Assembly: GCF_947503125.1 (NCBI RefSeq)
Contig: NZ_CANNCR010000022.1
Location: 1-64,000 of the forward strand
Direction: 5' to 3'
From: an uncultured Metabacillus sp.
GTDB taxonomy: Bacteria; Bacillota; Bacilli; Bacillales; Bacillaceae
DNA length: 64,000 nt
The notes beneath the pieces are model-generated. The model saw nothing but the letters and a program-made list of their open reading frames with translations, made no database searches and was not told the origin of the DNA. Each line of letters starts with the position of its first letter. Positions within the stretch are counted from its first letter, which is position 1. The translations under genes were made by a program, and so were the position numbers. Shown here piece by piece: positions 19,600 to 28,692 of this stretch.

Positions 19600-21582
19600 A
19601 TGCATAAAAAATTATATCATGGTGCGGCATATTATCCGGAATTATGGGATAAAGAAACAATTGCAGAAGATATCAGGCTAATGAAAGAAGCTGGAATCAA
19701 TGTTGTTAGAATGGGAGAATTCGCTTGGTCAACATTAGAAAAAGAAGAAGGTCAAATTGATATTAGCTTTTTTGTTGAGATCATTCATCAATTAAGTGAC
19801 AACGGAATTGAGACGGTTATGTGTACACCAACTCCAACTCCGCCAATTTGGTTAACCCACAATCATCCGGAACGAATGCATGTTGATGATCAAGGCCAGG
19901 TGATGGGACATGGTTCGCGACAGCATGTTTGTACAAATAATCCATATTTTCGTGAGAGGGCAGCTATCATTACTGAGGAGATCGCAAAGGCAGTCGGGAA
20001 TCTTCCAAGTGTGATTGGCTGGCAAATCGATAATGAGTTTAAATGCCATGTAAGTGAATGTATGTGTCAAACATGTAAGTTACAATGGCATCAATGGCTA
20101 GAGGAGAGGTACGGAACAATTGATCACTTAAATGAAGCCTGGGGTACACATATTTGGAGTCAATACTATCATCGATTTGATCAAGTGCCACAGCCTGGTC
20201 CGGCACCATTTCTTCATAATTCATCATTAAAAACGATGTATCAACTATTTTCTTTTGAAAAAATCGCGGAGTTTTCTGATGAACAAGCTGCAATTATCCG
20301 AAAGTATTCTAAGGCACCGATTACTCATAATAGCAATACCTTTTTCCATGTTGATAATGAACGGCTATTTAAGAACTTGGATTTTGCTTCTTTTGATACG
20401 TACGCGGAACAAAAGAATGCACACGCTTATTTATTTAACTGTGATTTATGGAGAAATTTTAAGCCAGGCAGAGATTTTTGGATTATGGAGACGAGTACAT
20501 CTTATAGCGCCTCACTCGAAAGCTATGCGGCACCACATCCAAATGGTTATTTAAAAGCTGAGGCTGTTGCTGCTTATGCATTAGGTGCGGAAGCATTTTG
20601 TTATTGGCTTTGGAGACAGCAGCGAACAGGTTGTGAGCAGCCCCATGGGTCTGTGATCAGTGCTTGGGGAAAACCAACCGTTGGCTTTGAAAATGTAAAG
20701 GAAGTAGAAAAAGCGAGAAAAGAGCTGGAGACTATCATTCTGTCCACTGCTCCTGTTCAAGCTGAGGTGGCTGTAACCTATTCTGATATAGCCAAGGCTT
20801 ATATTAAAACAGAGCCTCATAAAGGGTTAGATTATCGATCACTTGTCATTGATTTTTATGAGAAAATTTTGTCAAGCGGCATTCATCGTGATCTCATTCC
20901 AGAACAAGCAAAGCTAGATGGTTATAGATTATTGTTTACTCCGTTTGTTCACTATCTTTCAAAAGATTATATTACTCAGGCAAAAGAGTTTGTTGAAGCT
21001 GGCGGAATCTGGATTGTCGGCCCGCTGACAGGAGGAAGAACAGAGAATCATACAATCCATACAAATGCCGGACTAGGGGAGCTGGATCAGTTAGCAGGAG
21101 TTGAAACACTATTTACGTATCCAATGGATGGAACAGAATCTGTTGGTGAGTTTATGGAGGTAAGTGCACCATTAGGTTTATGGAGTTCTGTATTTCAACC
21201 GACATCTGGAAAAGCAGTTGGCTATATTACGGAAGGCATTTCTGCAGGAAAAGCCTTTATCACTGAGCATCAAATTGGAGAAGGAAAAATCGTTATGTTA
21301 GGCTCATTACCAATGGGAGATTCAGGAGATGCATTACTCAAAACATGTCTAAACCATTATGCAAAAGAAGCGAATGTTTCCTTGAAAACGGATGTATCGA
21401 AAGGAACCATAGTTGCTCCAAGACAAGGGAACGATTCCCTCGTTTGGATCATTGTAAATATGGATGGTAATGGAGGATCGGTTACTCTCCCATCTTCAGG
21501 TATAAATGTTTTAACAGGTGATTCTATAGAAAAAGGAAAATGTGAGATTGCCCCATATGAGTATAAAGTGATCCAATTCTAA
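19600..21582 (+). CDS. yesZ: Beta-galactosidase, GH42 (YesZ-like)
   Basis: A 660-residue GH42 enzyme. The barrel domain begins with AAYYPELWDKETIAEDI; the acid/base residue is Glu146 in GWQIDNEF and the nucleophile probably Glu297 in WIMETSTSYSAS. A four-Cys cluster (CHVSECMCQTC, residues about 148-158) resembles the metal site of GH42 proteins. The trimerisation domain and C-terminal beta domain follow. It releases terminal beta-galactose, here presumably from rhamnogalacturonan I side chains, in the cytoplasm. The gene ends the operon and is followed by a strong terminator. GTGGGAG precedes the start. Confidence 0.92.
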   Translation: MHKKLYHGAAYYPELWDKETIAEDIRLMKEAGINVVRMGEFAWSTLEKEEGQIDISFFVEIIHQLSDNGIETVMCTPTPTPPIWLTHNHPERMHVDDQGQVMGHGSRQHVCTNNPYFRERAAIITEEIAKAVGNLPSVIGWQIDNEFKCHVSECMCQTCKLQWHQWLEERYGTIDHLNEAWGTHIWSQYYHRFDQVPQPGPAPFLHNSSLKTMYQLFSFEKIAEFSDEQAAIIRKYSKAPITHNSNTFFHVDNERLFKNLDFASFDTYAEQKNAHAYLFNCDLWRNFKPGRDFWIMETSTSYSASLESYAAPHPNGYLKAEAVAAYALGAEAFCYWLWRQQRTGCEQPHGSVISAWGKPTVGFENVKEVEKARKELETIILSTAPVQAEVAVTYSDIAKAYIKTEPHKGLDYRSLVIDFYEKILSSGIHRDLIPEQAKLDGYRLLFTPFVHYLSKDYITQAKEFVEAGGIWIVGPLTGGRTENHTIHTNAGLGELDQLAGVETLFTYPMDGTESVGEFMEVSAPLGLWSSVFQPTSGKAVGYITEGISAGKAFITEHQIGEGKIVMLGSLPMGDSGDALLKTCLNHYAKEANVSLKTDVSKGTIVAPRQGNDSLVWIIVNMDGNGGSVTLPSSGINVLTGDSIEKGKCEIAPYEYKVIQF

Positions 21583-21624
21583 CTTTTAGTATCGTTTAGG
21601 AAAGAAAAAAGGAAAAAAACTCAT

Positions 21625-21673
21625 GAAAAACCCTCTATTTCCAAAACACATTTTGAAAATAGGGGGTTTTTCA
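21625..21673 (+). terminator. Terminator of the pectin enzyme operon
   Basis: GAAAAACCCTCTATTT pairs with AAATAGGGGGTTTTTC around a loop, ending in a T run. A-rich DNA on the left side would also let it end minus-strand transcripts. Confidence 0.85.
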
Positions 21674-21711
21674 ACACGCTGAAGATAACTCTTCATATGA
21701 GTTTTATCTTT

Positions 21712-22596
21712 TTAATTATTTGCTTTCAGTGTATTGATAACGGAGCGAATTGCTTGTAAGGTTTGTCCTTTAAATGAGTCAGACACCGACTCACCTATCG
21801 GATTTTCATAGTAAAGAACATCTTTTTCTGGATTAAGTCCAAATCCAAGATTTTGTAAGGCAGTTTGTAATTCTTGCGGTAACTCTGTTGAACCGGTTTG
21901 TTTTAAGAAATAGTCGGTAGCATATACCTTTACATCAATATCACCTTTACCTGTGTATACGACAAATAAATCTGATGAGGTTTTTACAAGCCATTGATTT
22001 TTTGAAAAAAGGGAAATTCTTGAATTCTCTAATGAAGATATACCTGGCAGATTAATTCCATAGATTAGATTAATAATTCGAATGATATCGTCGTATGTAT
22101 AATTATGAAATGTTTGAAGAAAAAGATCCATTACTTCTGCTTTTTTTAATGACATGATGGTTTGTTTCAAATCATCAGGATTGCTGAATTTGTTTTTTAA
22201 TGCTGTTCTCATTCCATCCATTATTTCCTCTGGATAGCTTGAACGTTTAGCACCTTCATCTTCGTCAGAGATTTTATTTAAATTTATCCCGAAAACGTGG
22301 AAAACAGCTTCTCTACATACTGGTCCGGTAATGGTTATCCTACCATGTTTTAAGTAATGTCTTAAAACATCAATTTTTGACATGCTTTCAATAATATGAT
22401 CGTATTTTGTAGAAATAGAAGAGCTGCCTATCCCTTTTCTCAATACATTCATAATTACCGGTGGGTATTTAGGAGTTCCTAAAGTAGGAGGGACATTTTT
22501 CTTGCACTTAACAACAATTGCTGCAAACGATAGTAGAACAAATGTGATAGAAGCCAAAAAAGTCATGTTAAATAGGAAGTGTTTGCTGTTTTTCAT
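21712..22596 (-). CDS. Unrecognised membrane-anchored protein with an internal repeat
   Basis: A 294-residue protein from ATG 22596, behind AAAGGTGGG. An N-terminal hydrophobic segment (residues about 8-27) followed by KCKKN suggests a signal anchor, so most of the protein probably lies outside the membrane. Two segments look alike: SKIDVLRHYLKHG up to FGINLNKIS (about 72-107), and KKAEVMDLFLQTF up to YGINLPGIS (about 150-186). I do not recognise the family. It is transcribed away from uxaC and lies between the rhamnogalacturonan and galacturonate clusters, which gives a weak hint of a link to pectin use. Confidence 0.7.
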   Translation of the reverse strand: MKNSKHFLFNMTFLASITFVLLSFAAIVVKCKKNVPPTLGTPKYPPVIMNVLRKGIGSSSISTKYDHIIESMSKIDVLRHYLKHGRITITGPVCREAVFHVFGINLNKISDEDEGAKRSSYPEEIMDGMRTALKNKFSNPDDLKQTIMSLKKAEVMDLFLQTFHNYTYDDIIRIINLIYGINLPGISSLENSRISLFSKNQWLVKTSSDLFVVYTGKGDIDVKVYATDYFLKQTGSTELPQELQTALQNLGFGLNPEKDVLYYENPIGESVSDSFKGQTLQAIRSVINTLKANN

Positions 22597-22758
22597 TTGT
22601 TTCCCACCTTTACTAATTATTAGATCAAAAGTCATTAGTTAGTCATTAATAGTTTAATAAATTAATGATAATTTTACCATAAAAAGATGGTAAAAGATTT
22701 TACAGCTAAATTTCGACAAAACCAATTGAAATTGATTATAAAAATTTACTAGTTATTC

Positions 22759-22787
22759 TTGAATTTGTTTATCACTAGCCATATAAT
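22759..22787 (+). promoter_or_regulatory. Sigma-A-type promoter of uxaC
   Basis: TTGAAT (22759-22764) and TATAAT (22782-22787) are separated by 17 bases. Transcription should begin near 22794, directly at the first operator site. Confidence 0.8.
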
Positions 22788-22795
22788 GAAGATAG

Positions 22796-22811
22796 ATGTT
22801 CACGTGTGCAA
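22796..22811 (+). promoter_or_regulatory. ExuR-type operator, site 1
   Basis: ATGTTCACGTGTGCAA, an imperfect palindrome centred on CACGTG, overlies the predicted transcription start. The same 16 bases recur 65 bases downstream and, with two changes, before uxaB. Confidence 0.75.
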
Positions 22812-22860
22812 TACATACACCCTAGTTTATATTTTATTTGCTCAAATGGTGCCTTTTAAA

Positions 22861-22876
22861 ATGTTCACGTGTGCAA
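22861..22876 (+). promoter_or_regulatory. ExuR-type operator, site 2
   Basis: An exact copy of site 1 lies 65 bases downstream, about six helical turns, in the uxaC leader. Two phased sites suggest cooperative or looped repression. Confidence 0.75.
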
Positions 22877-22899
22877 AAATTGAAAAGGGGTTGAATGAA

Positions 22900-24330
22900 T
22901 TGAAAACATTTATGGGAGAAAATTTTTTGTTAACAAACGAAGCTGCTTCAACTTTATTTCACCAATACGCGAAAGACATGCCTATTATCGATTATCATTG
23001 TCACCTTAGCCCGCAAGAGATCTATGAAAATAAAAAATTCAAAAATATTACGGAAGCTTGGTTATATGGCGATCATTATAAATGGAGAGCGATGAGAGCG
23101 AATGGAATTGAAGAGGAATATATTACAGGAAATGCAAGCGATTACGATAAGTTTTTAGCTTGGGCAAAAACCATTCCAATGGCAATTGGAAATCCTCTTT
23201 ATAATTGGACACATCTTGAGCTTCAGCGTTACTTCGGCGTTTATGACCTTTTAAATGAAAAAAATGCACCAATGATTTGGGAAAAAGTAAATGAACAACT
23301 AAAAAGTGAAGATTTTACTGTAAGAGAATTGATTAAAAAATCGAATGTTGAAGTTATTTGTACGACAGATGATCCTATTGATACATTGGAATATCATCAA
23401 AAACTAAAGGATTCTGATGATTTTCAAGTAAAGGTTTTACCTTCCTTTAGACCTGATAAAGGGTTGGAAATTAACCGCGACCAATTTGTTTCATGGGTTG
23501 AAAAATTAGCACAGGTTTCGAACCAATCAATTGAAAATTACGATCAATTTTTAACGGCCCTTGAATCTAGAATTGACTTTTTCCATGAGCTTGGAGGAAG
23601 AGTTTCTGATCATGCCATTGATACGATGATGTTCACTAAGGCAAAGAAGGAAGAAGTTGATTCCATCTTTAGAAAGGCTTTAGCTGGTGAAAAGGTAAGC
23701 ATTGAAGAGGAAATGAAATATAAATCATATACATTAGTATTCTTAGGGAAAAAATATGCTAGTTTAGGCTGGGCTATGCAGCTGCATATAAATGCCCTTA
23801 GAAATAATAATACGAGAATGCTTGCTGAGCTGGGTCCTGATACAGGTTATGACAGCATGAATGATGATCTCATTGCTAAGCCTTTATGCCGTTTTCTTGA
23901 TGCGCTGGAGAGTGAAAAGGCGCTGCCAAAAACAATTCTTTATTCATTAAATCCGAATGACAATCCTGTATTAGCAAGTTTAATTGGCAGCTTCCAGGGC
24001 GGCGGTGTAAGAGGAAAAATGCAGTTTGGAACAGCATGGTGGTTTAATGATCAAAAGGATGGCATGTTGGACCAAATGAAAACACTAGCAAATATTGGTT
24101 TGTTCAGCCAGTTCATTGGAATGTTAACTGACTCAAGGAGCTTCTTATCTTATACAAGACATGAATATTTTAGAAGACTTGTTTGTAATTTAGTCGGAGA
24201 ATGGGTTGAAAATGGTGAAGTTCCTTATGATCTCGACATGCTAGGTGAAATCATTCAAGGTATTTCTTATAACAATGCTAAGGAATACTTCCAGTTTACA
24301 AGTGTATTGGAATTAGAAAAAGAGCTATGA
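22900..24330 (+). CDS. uxaC: Glucuronate/galacturonate isomerase
   Basis: A 476-residue uronate isomerase converting D-galacturonate to D-tagaturonate (and D-glucuronate to D-fructuronate) in the cytoplasm. The metal-binding IIDYHCHLSPQEI lies near the N terminus, with the family segments LGWAMQLHINALRNNN, GTAWWFNDQKDGM, and DSRSFLSYTRHEYFRR near the C terminus. I chose TTG 22900 because GGGG at 22887-22890 is nine bases away and the product then matches the family length. The reading frame is open further upstream, but across the promoter and operators, so it cannot all be translated. It opens the galacturonate pathway encoded through 28480. Confidence 0.93.
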   Translation: MKTFMGENFLLTNEAASTLFHQYAKDMPIIDYHCHLSPQEIYENKKFKNITEAWLYGDHYKWRAMRANGIEEEYITGNASDYDKFLAWAKTIPMAIGNPLYNWTHLELQRYFGVYDLLNEKNAPMIWEKVNEQLKSEDFTVRELIKKSNVEVICTTDDPIDTLEYHQKLKDSDDFQVKVLPSFRPDKGLEINRDQFVSWVEKLAQVSNQSIENYDQFLTALESRIDFFHELGGRVSDHAIDTMMFTKAKKEEVDSIFRKALAGEKVSIEEEMKYKSYTLVFLGKKYASLGWAMQLHINALRNNNTRMLAELGPDTGYDSMNDDLIAKPLCRFLDALESEKALPKTILYSLNPNDNPVLASLIGSFQGGGVRGKMQFGTAWWFNDQKDGMLDQMKTLANIGLFSQFIGMLTDSRSFLSYTRHEYFRRLVCNLVGEWVENGEVPYDLDMLGEIIQGISYNNAKEYFQFTSVLELEKEL

Positions 24331-24368
24331 TATTCTAACGTAAAAGCAATGGAAAGTAGGTTTTCCTG

Positions 24369-25370
24369 GTGGGAGTTACAATTAAGGATATTGCAAAACT
24401 TGCAAATGTTTCACATACAACAGTGTCCAGAGCATTAAATAATAGTCCATTAATAAAAGAAAAAACAAAGAGAAGAATTATCGAAATAGCCAACCAGCTT
24501 AATTATTCTCCGGATGTGCATGCAAGAAGCCTTGTTATGCAGAGGTCGTATACGATTGGGTTGTTTTTAACAAGCTTAACAGAAGGAACCTCTTCAAGCT
24601 TCCTCGCAGAAACAATCAGAGGTGTTCATACGGTGATTGATGAAAATTATAATTTGTTTATAAGAGGCATCCAGGATTTTGAGCGTTTTTCTGCGATCAC
24701 CCGAAAACGATTTGATGGAATTATTTTAATGAGTCAAAGTGACGTTGATAATTCATTTATTTATCACGTTTTAGAACAAAAAATTCCTCTTGTTGTTTTA
24801 AATCGACCAGTTGATGACCGATCGATTGTCAATATCTTATCAAACGACAGGGAAGGTGCTTATGAGGCGGTATACTTTTTGATCATGAAAGGCCATCGGA
24901 AAATAGCGATAATTGAAGGTACGCCAAAATTCCGCTCCTCACTTGAAAGAAAAGAAGGTTATTTAAATGCTTTAATAGATCATCAGCTCCCGATTTTTCA
25001 GGAGTATATGGTAAAAGGTAATTATGATATGGTAAGTGGTTATGAATCTATGAAAAAGCTGTTATATTTGGAAAAACCGCCAACTGCAGTTTTCTGTTCA
25101 AATGATGATATGGCAATCGGGGCAATGAAGGCGATCAATGAGGGAGGTCTCACAGTCCCAACAGACATTTCCATCATCGGATTCGATGATATTGGTTTTT
25201 CAGAATATACAACACCTGCACTCACTACAGTAAAAAGACCAATTGAAAAGATTAGTATGGTTGGTGCCAAAAAGCTTTTACATTTAATGGACGGAACAGA
25301 AGAAACTGTTGAACCAATATTCTTAACGACCCAGCTGGTCAATCGGCAATCAGTTGCAGAACGTAAGTAA
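24369..25370 (+). CDS. exuR: LacI-family regulator of galacturonate genes (ExuR-like)
   Basis: A 333-residue LacI/GalR-type repressor. The helix-turn-helix is at residues about 4-23 (TIKDIAKLANVSHTTVSRAL), with the hinge helix near residues 50-58, then a two-lobed periplasmic-binding-like effector domain (GIILMSQSD, FCSNDDMAIGAMKAI, IIGFDDIGFSEYTTPALTTV). The order uxaC-exuR-uxaB-uxaA resembles the B. subtilis exu locus, where ExuR is LacI-type. Three operator-like sites around it are its likely targets, and a uronate its likely inducer. It starts at GTG 24369 behind a weak AGTAGG. Confidence 0.88.
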   Translation: MGVTIKDIAKLANVSHTTVSRALNNSPLIKEKTKRRIIEIANQLNYSPDVHARSLVMQRSYTIGLFLTSLTEGTSSSFLAETIRGVHTVIDENYNLFIRGIQDFERFSAITRKRFDGIILMSQSDVDNSFIYHVLEQKIPLVVLNRPVDDRSIVNILSNDREGAYEAVYFLIMKGHRKIAIIEGTPKFRSSLERKEGYLNALIDHQLPIFQEYMVKGNYDMVSGYESMKKLLYLEKPPTAVFCSNDDMAIGAMKAINEGGLTVPTDISIIGFDDIGFSEYTTPALTTVKRPIEKISMVGAKKLLHLMDGTEETVEPIFLTTQLVNRQSVAERK

Positions 25371-25483
25371 GGGTATGTCCTTTTGAATGGTTTGGCTCCT
25401 CAAGAAGAGGGGCCAAGTTATCTATCCCAATCCTTAACCAGTGGAATATCCATCTGGTAGATGTTTATTTTCGATCACTAAAG

Positions 25484-25499
25484 ATGTTAACGTGTGCAT
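25484..25499 (+). promoter_or_regulatory. ExuR-type operator, site 3
   Basis: ATGTTAACGTGTGCAT matches sites 1 and 2 at 14 of 16 positions and lies 23 bases before the uxaB start. Confidence 0.72.
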
Positions 25500-25521
25500 A
25501 TTTTATGAGGGGGTTTTTCGG

Positions 25522-27006
25522 TTGAAGCATTTAACAAAAGCGATGTTGAGTCATATTCCTGAATATCCTGAAAAAGTGCTGCAATTTGGCACCGGTAATT
25601 TTCTGAGAGCGTTTACTGACTGGCAAATCCATGAAATGAATAAGAAAAATTTATTCAATGGCCGTGTGGTTGTTGTTCAATCGACTGCAAATGGAGCTGT
25701 TAATACGATTAATGAGCAGGATGGTCTCTATACCTTGTATTTACAAGGGATTAAGGATCATCAGCCGGTTAGTGAACATGAAGTAATTAGCAGCATAAGC
25801 AGAGGAATTAATATTGTTACCGAGTATGATGACTATTTAGCGCTGGCCCAAAATCCCGAGCTGCGGTTTATTATTTCAAATACGACTGAAGCTGGAATTA
25901 CTTTTAACGACGAGGATCTTCTCCATGATCGCCCGCAAAAAAGCTTCCCTGGTAAATTAACAGCCTTTTTATTTGAACGGTTTCAAGCTTTTAATGGTGA
26001 TCTTTCAAAGGGATTTATCATATTACCATGCGAATTAATTGAGGAAAATGGAAAGGAATTAAAGCGAATTATTTTGCAATATGCCAATGCATGGAACCTA
26101 GAAACTGCATTTTGCAAATGGATTGAAGAAGCAAATACGTTTTGCAATACATTGGTTGATCGAATTGTACCCGGTTTTCCTAAGGATACGATACAGGAGA
26201 AAACAAAGGAGTTAGGTTATATCGATCAACTTGTCGTTGTTGGGGAGCAGTTTCATTTGCTTGTCATAGAAGGACCTGAGTTCGTAAAAGAAGAGTTTCC
26301 AGCCGCAAAAGCAGGGCTCAATGTCCATGTTGTGGAGGATTTAAGCTCATACAGATTGAAAAAGGTGAAAATCTTAAATGGAGCGCATACTGCGATGACA
26401 CCTGTCGCTTTTCTAGCTGGATTACAAACAGTGAGTGAAGCGGTAACAAACGATGTAACAAAGGAGTTTGTTGAATCCGTCATTTATGACGAAATTTTAC
26501 CGACTTTGCCTTTTCCAAAAGAGGAGTTAAACCAATTTGCTGAAGATGTGTTAAATCGCTTTAAAAATCCATTTATTCATCATTATTTAATAAGTATCTC
26601 GTTAAATTCCTTATCAAAATTTAAAGCAAGACTGCTTCCGACATTGCAGGAATATATTCAGGAGTTTGGTACGCTTCCAAATGGAATTGTATTTTCACTA
26701 AGTGCGATGATTTATTTCTATAGAGGAAAACGCGGGGAGGAAGACATTAAGCTTGTTGATGATCCAGAGGCATTAGCTTTATTTCAGCGATTATGGAACA
26801 ATTATCATGGAGATGAAAACGAGATTGAAACGATTGTGAAAACCATTCTTGCAGCAGAAGAGCTTTGGGGTGAAAATTTAAACGATTTGCCAAAGCTTAC
26901 GGAAGCAGTGACACAATATGTTCTAACAATCGATAAATTCGGGATGGCAGAAGCACTTCAAAAACTCCAACATTTAAAGGGTGAATATAATGAAAGCGTT
27001 CATTAA
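25522..27006 (+). CDS. uxaB: Tagaturonate reductase (altronate oxidoreductase)
   Basis: A 494-residue member of the mannitol dehydrogenase family. It reduces D-tagaturonate to D-altronate with NADH. The cofactor-binding segment is VLQFGTGNFLRAFTDWQIHEMN near the N terminus (glycine motif FGTGNF), followed by the family segments NTTEAGI and KILNGAHTAM, where the catalytic Lys is conserved. The start is TTG 25522, eight bases after GAGGGGG. The upstream part of the open frame crosses the operator. Its end overlaps the start of uxaA by 17 bases, so both are co-translated. Confidence 0.92.
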   Translation: MKHLTKAMLSHIPEYPEKVLQFGTGNFLRAFTDWQIHEMNKKNLFNGRVVVVQSTANGAVNTINEQDGLYTLYLQGIKDHQPVSEHEVISSISRGINIVTEYDDYLALAQNPELRFIISNTTEAGITFNDEDLLHDRPQKSFPGKLTAFLFERFQAFNGDLSKGFIILPCELIEENGKELKRIILQYANAWNLETAFCKWIEEANTFCNTLVDRIVPGFPKDTIQEKTKELGYIDQLVVVGEQFHLLVIEGPEFVKEEFPAAKAGLNVHVVEDLSSYRLKKVKILNGAHTAMTPVAFLAGLQTVSEAVTNDVTKEFVESVIYDEILPTLPFPKEELNQFAEDVLNRFKNPFIHHYLISISLNSLSKFKARLLPTLQEYIQEFGTLPNGIVFSLSAMIYFYRGKRGEEDIKLVDDPEALALFQRLWNNYHGDENEIETIVKTILAAEELWGENLNDLPKLTEAVTQYVLTIDKFGMAEALQKLQHLKGEYNESVH

Positions 27007-28480
27007 AATAAATGAGCAGGATAATGTTGCGGTTGCAATTCAACAGCTTAATGAAAATGAAAAGATCGACATTAATGGTACTGTCATTCAATTAAAGGAA
27101 TCAATACCAAAAGGTCATAAATTCGCTCTGAAACCGATAAGAACCGGAGAAAATGTTATAAAATACGGTTTTCCAATTGGCCACGCAATAGAAGATATTG
27201 ACTCTGGTCAATGGGTGCATACGCAAAATACAAAAACAAACTTATCCGGTGTAGAAGAATATGAATATCATCCAAAGAAAAAGGCACTAAAAGAACAGCA
27301 AGAGGGTTTGACCTTTAAAGGATACAGGAGAGATGATGGTCAGGTTGGAATCAGGAATGAATTGTGGATTGTTCCAACAGTTGGCTGTGTGAATGGGATT
27401 GCCGATCAAATTATTCGTGAATTCAAAGAAACGGTTGGCGATATCTCGCCATTTGAACATATCCAGGTTCTTAAGCATAATTATGGCTGTTCACAGCTAG
27501 GTGATGATCATGTTAATACCCGTACAATTTTGGGGAATGCAGTGAAGCATCCGAATGCTGGGGGTGTCTTAGTCTTAGGCTTGGGTTGTGAAAACAATGA
27601 GATCCATGAATTTAGAGATTCTTTGGGTGGATACAATCAAGAACGTGTGAAATTTTTACTCTCTCAAGAGGTTTCAAATGAAATTGAAGAGGGTGTAAAG
27701 CTGTTAATGGAAATCTATGAGAATGCCAAAGAGGATAAACGAGAAGATATTTCGATTTCAGAATTGAAAATCGGTTTAAAATGCGGCGGGTCTGACGGTT
27801 TTTCAGGAATAACAGCAAATCCATTGCTTGGAAGACTTTCCGATTATCTCGTTGCCCAAGGTGCAACCACGGTCTTAACCGAAGTGCCGGAAATGTTTGG
27901 CGCCGAAAAGATTTTGATGGAACGAGCGGAGAATGAAAAAGTTTTTCATGAAATTGTTGAGTTAATTAACGACTTTAAACGTTATTTCCAAAAGCATGAC
28001 CAGCCTGTTTACGAAAATCCTTCACCAGGCAATAAAGCGGGCGGAATTACAACGCTTGAAGATAAATCTCTTGGCTGTACACAAAAAGCGGGGACCGCTC
28101 CAGTAGTAGATGTACTAAAATATGGTGAAAGATTAAAAGAAAGAGGCTTGAACCTATTAAGTGCACCTGGAAATGATTTAGTTGCTTCTTCGGCATTGGC
28201 AGCAGCAGGTTGCCAGCTAGTGTTGTTTACAACAGGGAGGGGAACACCGTTTGGTACATTTGTCCCAACAATGAAAATCTCAACAAATTCGCAAATATTT
28301 GAGACAAAGAGGCATTGGATTGATTTTAATGCAGGAACACTTTTGGAAGGACAATCACCTGAAGACTTGTTAAAAGATTTTATCGCTTATATTATTAAGG
28401 TTGCAAGCGGTGAGCTTGTAAACCATGAAAAAAATAATTTCAGGGAAATTGCTATTTTTAAAACAGGTGTCACCTTATAA
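26990..28480 (+). CDS. uxaA: Altronate dehydratase
   Basis: A 496-residue iron-dependent dehydratase producing 2-keto-3-deoxy-D-gluconate from altronate. An N-terminal SAF-type domain (residues about 1-95) is joined to the large UxaA domain, with GYRRDDGQVGIRNELWIVPT, HNYGCSQLGDD and LKCGGSDGFSGITANP; conserved Cys residues in YGCSQ, GLGCE and LKCGG probably bind metal. ATG 26990 follows AAAGGGTGA inside the end of uxaB. It ends the operon; no KDG kinase or aldolase gene is present in the window. Confidence 0.93.
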   Translation: MKAFIKINEQDNVAVAIQQLNENEKIDINGTVIQLKESIPKGHKFALKPIRTGENVIKYGFPIGHAIEDIDSGQWVHTQNTKTNLSGVEEYEYHPKKKALKEQQEGLTFKGYRRDDGQVGIRNELWIVPTVGCVNGIADQIIREFKETVGDISPFEHIQVLKHNYGCSQLGDDHVNTRTILGNAVKHPNAGGVLVLGLGCENNEIHEFRDSLGGYNQERVKFLLSQEVSNEIEEGVKLLMEIYENAKEDKREDISISELKIGLKCGGSDGFSGITANPLLGRLSDYLVAQGATTVLTEVPEMFGAEKILMERAENEKVFHEIVELINDFKRYFQKHDQPVYENPSPGNKAGGITTLEDKSLGCTQKAGTAPVVDVLKYGERLKERGLNLLSAPGNDLVASSALAAAGCQLVLFTTGRGTPFGTFVPTMKISTNSQIFETKRHWIDFNAGTLLEGQSPEDLLKDFIAYIIKVASGELVNHEKNNFREIAIFKTGVTL

Positions 28481-28518
28481 CCAAAAAGGACAGATTGCTT
28501 CTGTCCTTTTTGGTTATA
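28476..28518 (+). terminator. Terminator of the uxa operon
   Basis: TATAACCAAAAAGGACAG pairs fully with CTGTCCTTTTTGGTTATA. The U-rich stretch is inside the 3' arm. Confidence 0.8.
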
Positions 28519-28673
28519 GTTTACATAATAATGTTATTGTGAATTAATCTAATCATTTTCTAGAGATATAATTCAGACATTCATTTTTTGCGTTAATAGT
28601 TTACATAATAATGTTATTGTGAATCAATCTAATCATTTTCTAGAAATAAAATTCACACATCCATTTTTTGATG
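28517..28673. repeat. 80-bp tandem duplication in a convergent intergenic region
   Basis: The segment starting TAGTTTACATAATAATGTTA at 28517 is repeated from 28597 with about five changes over 74 bases. Each unit contains the dyad-like ACATAATAATGTTATTGT. It lies between the uxa terminator and the end of the minus-strand kinase-like gene. Confidence 0.85.
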
Positions 28674-28692
28674 TTTATCGTTTTTTTGTGCT

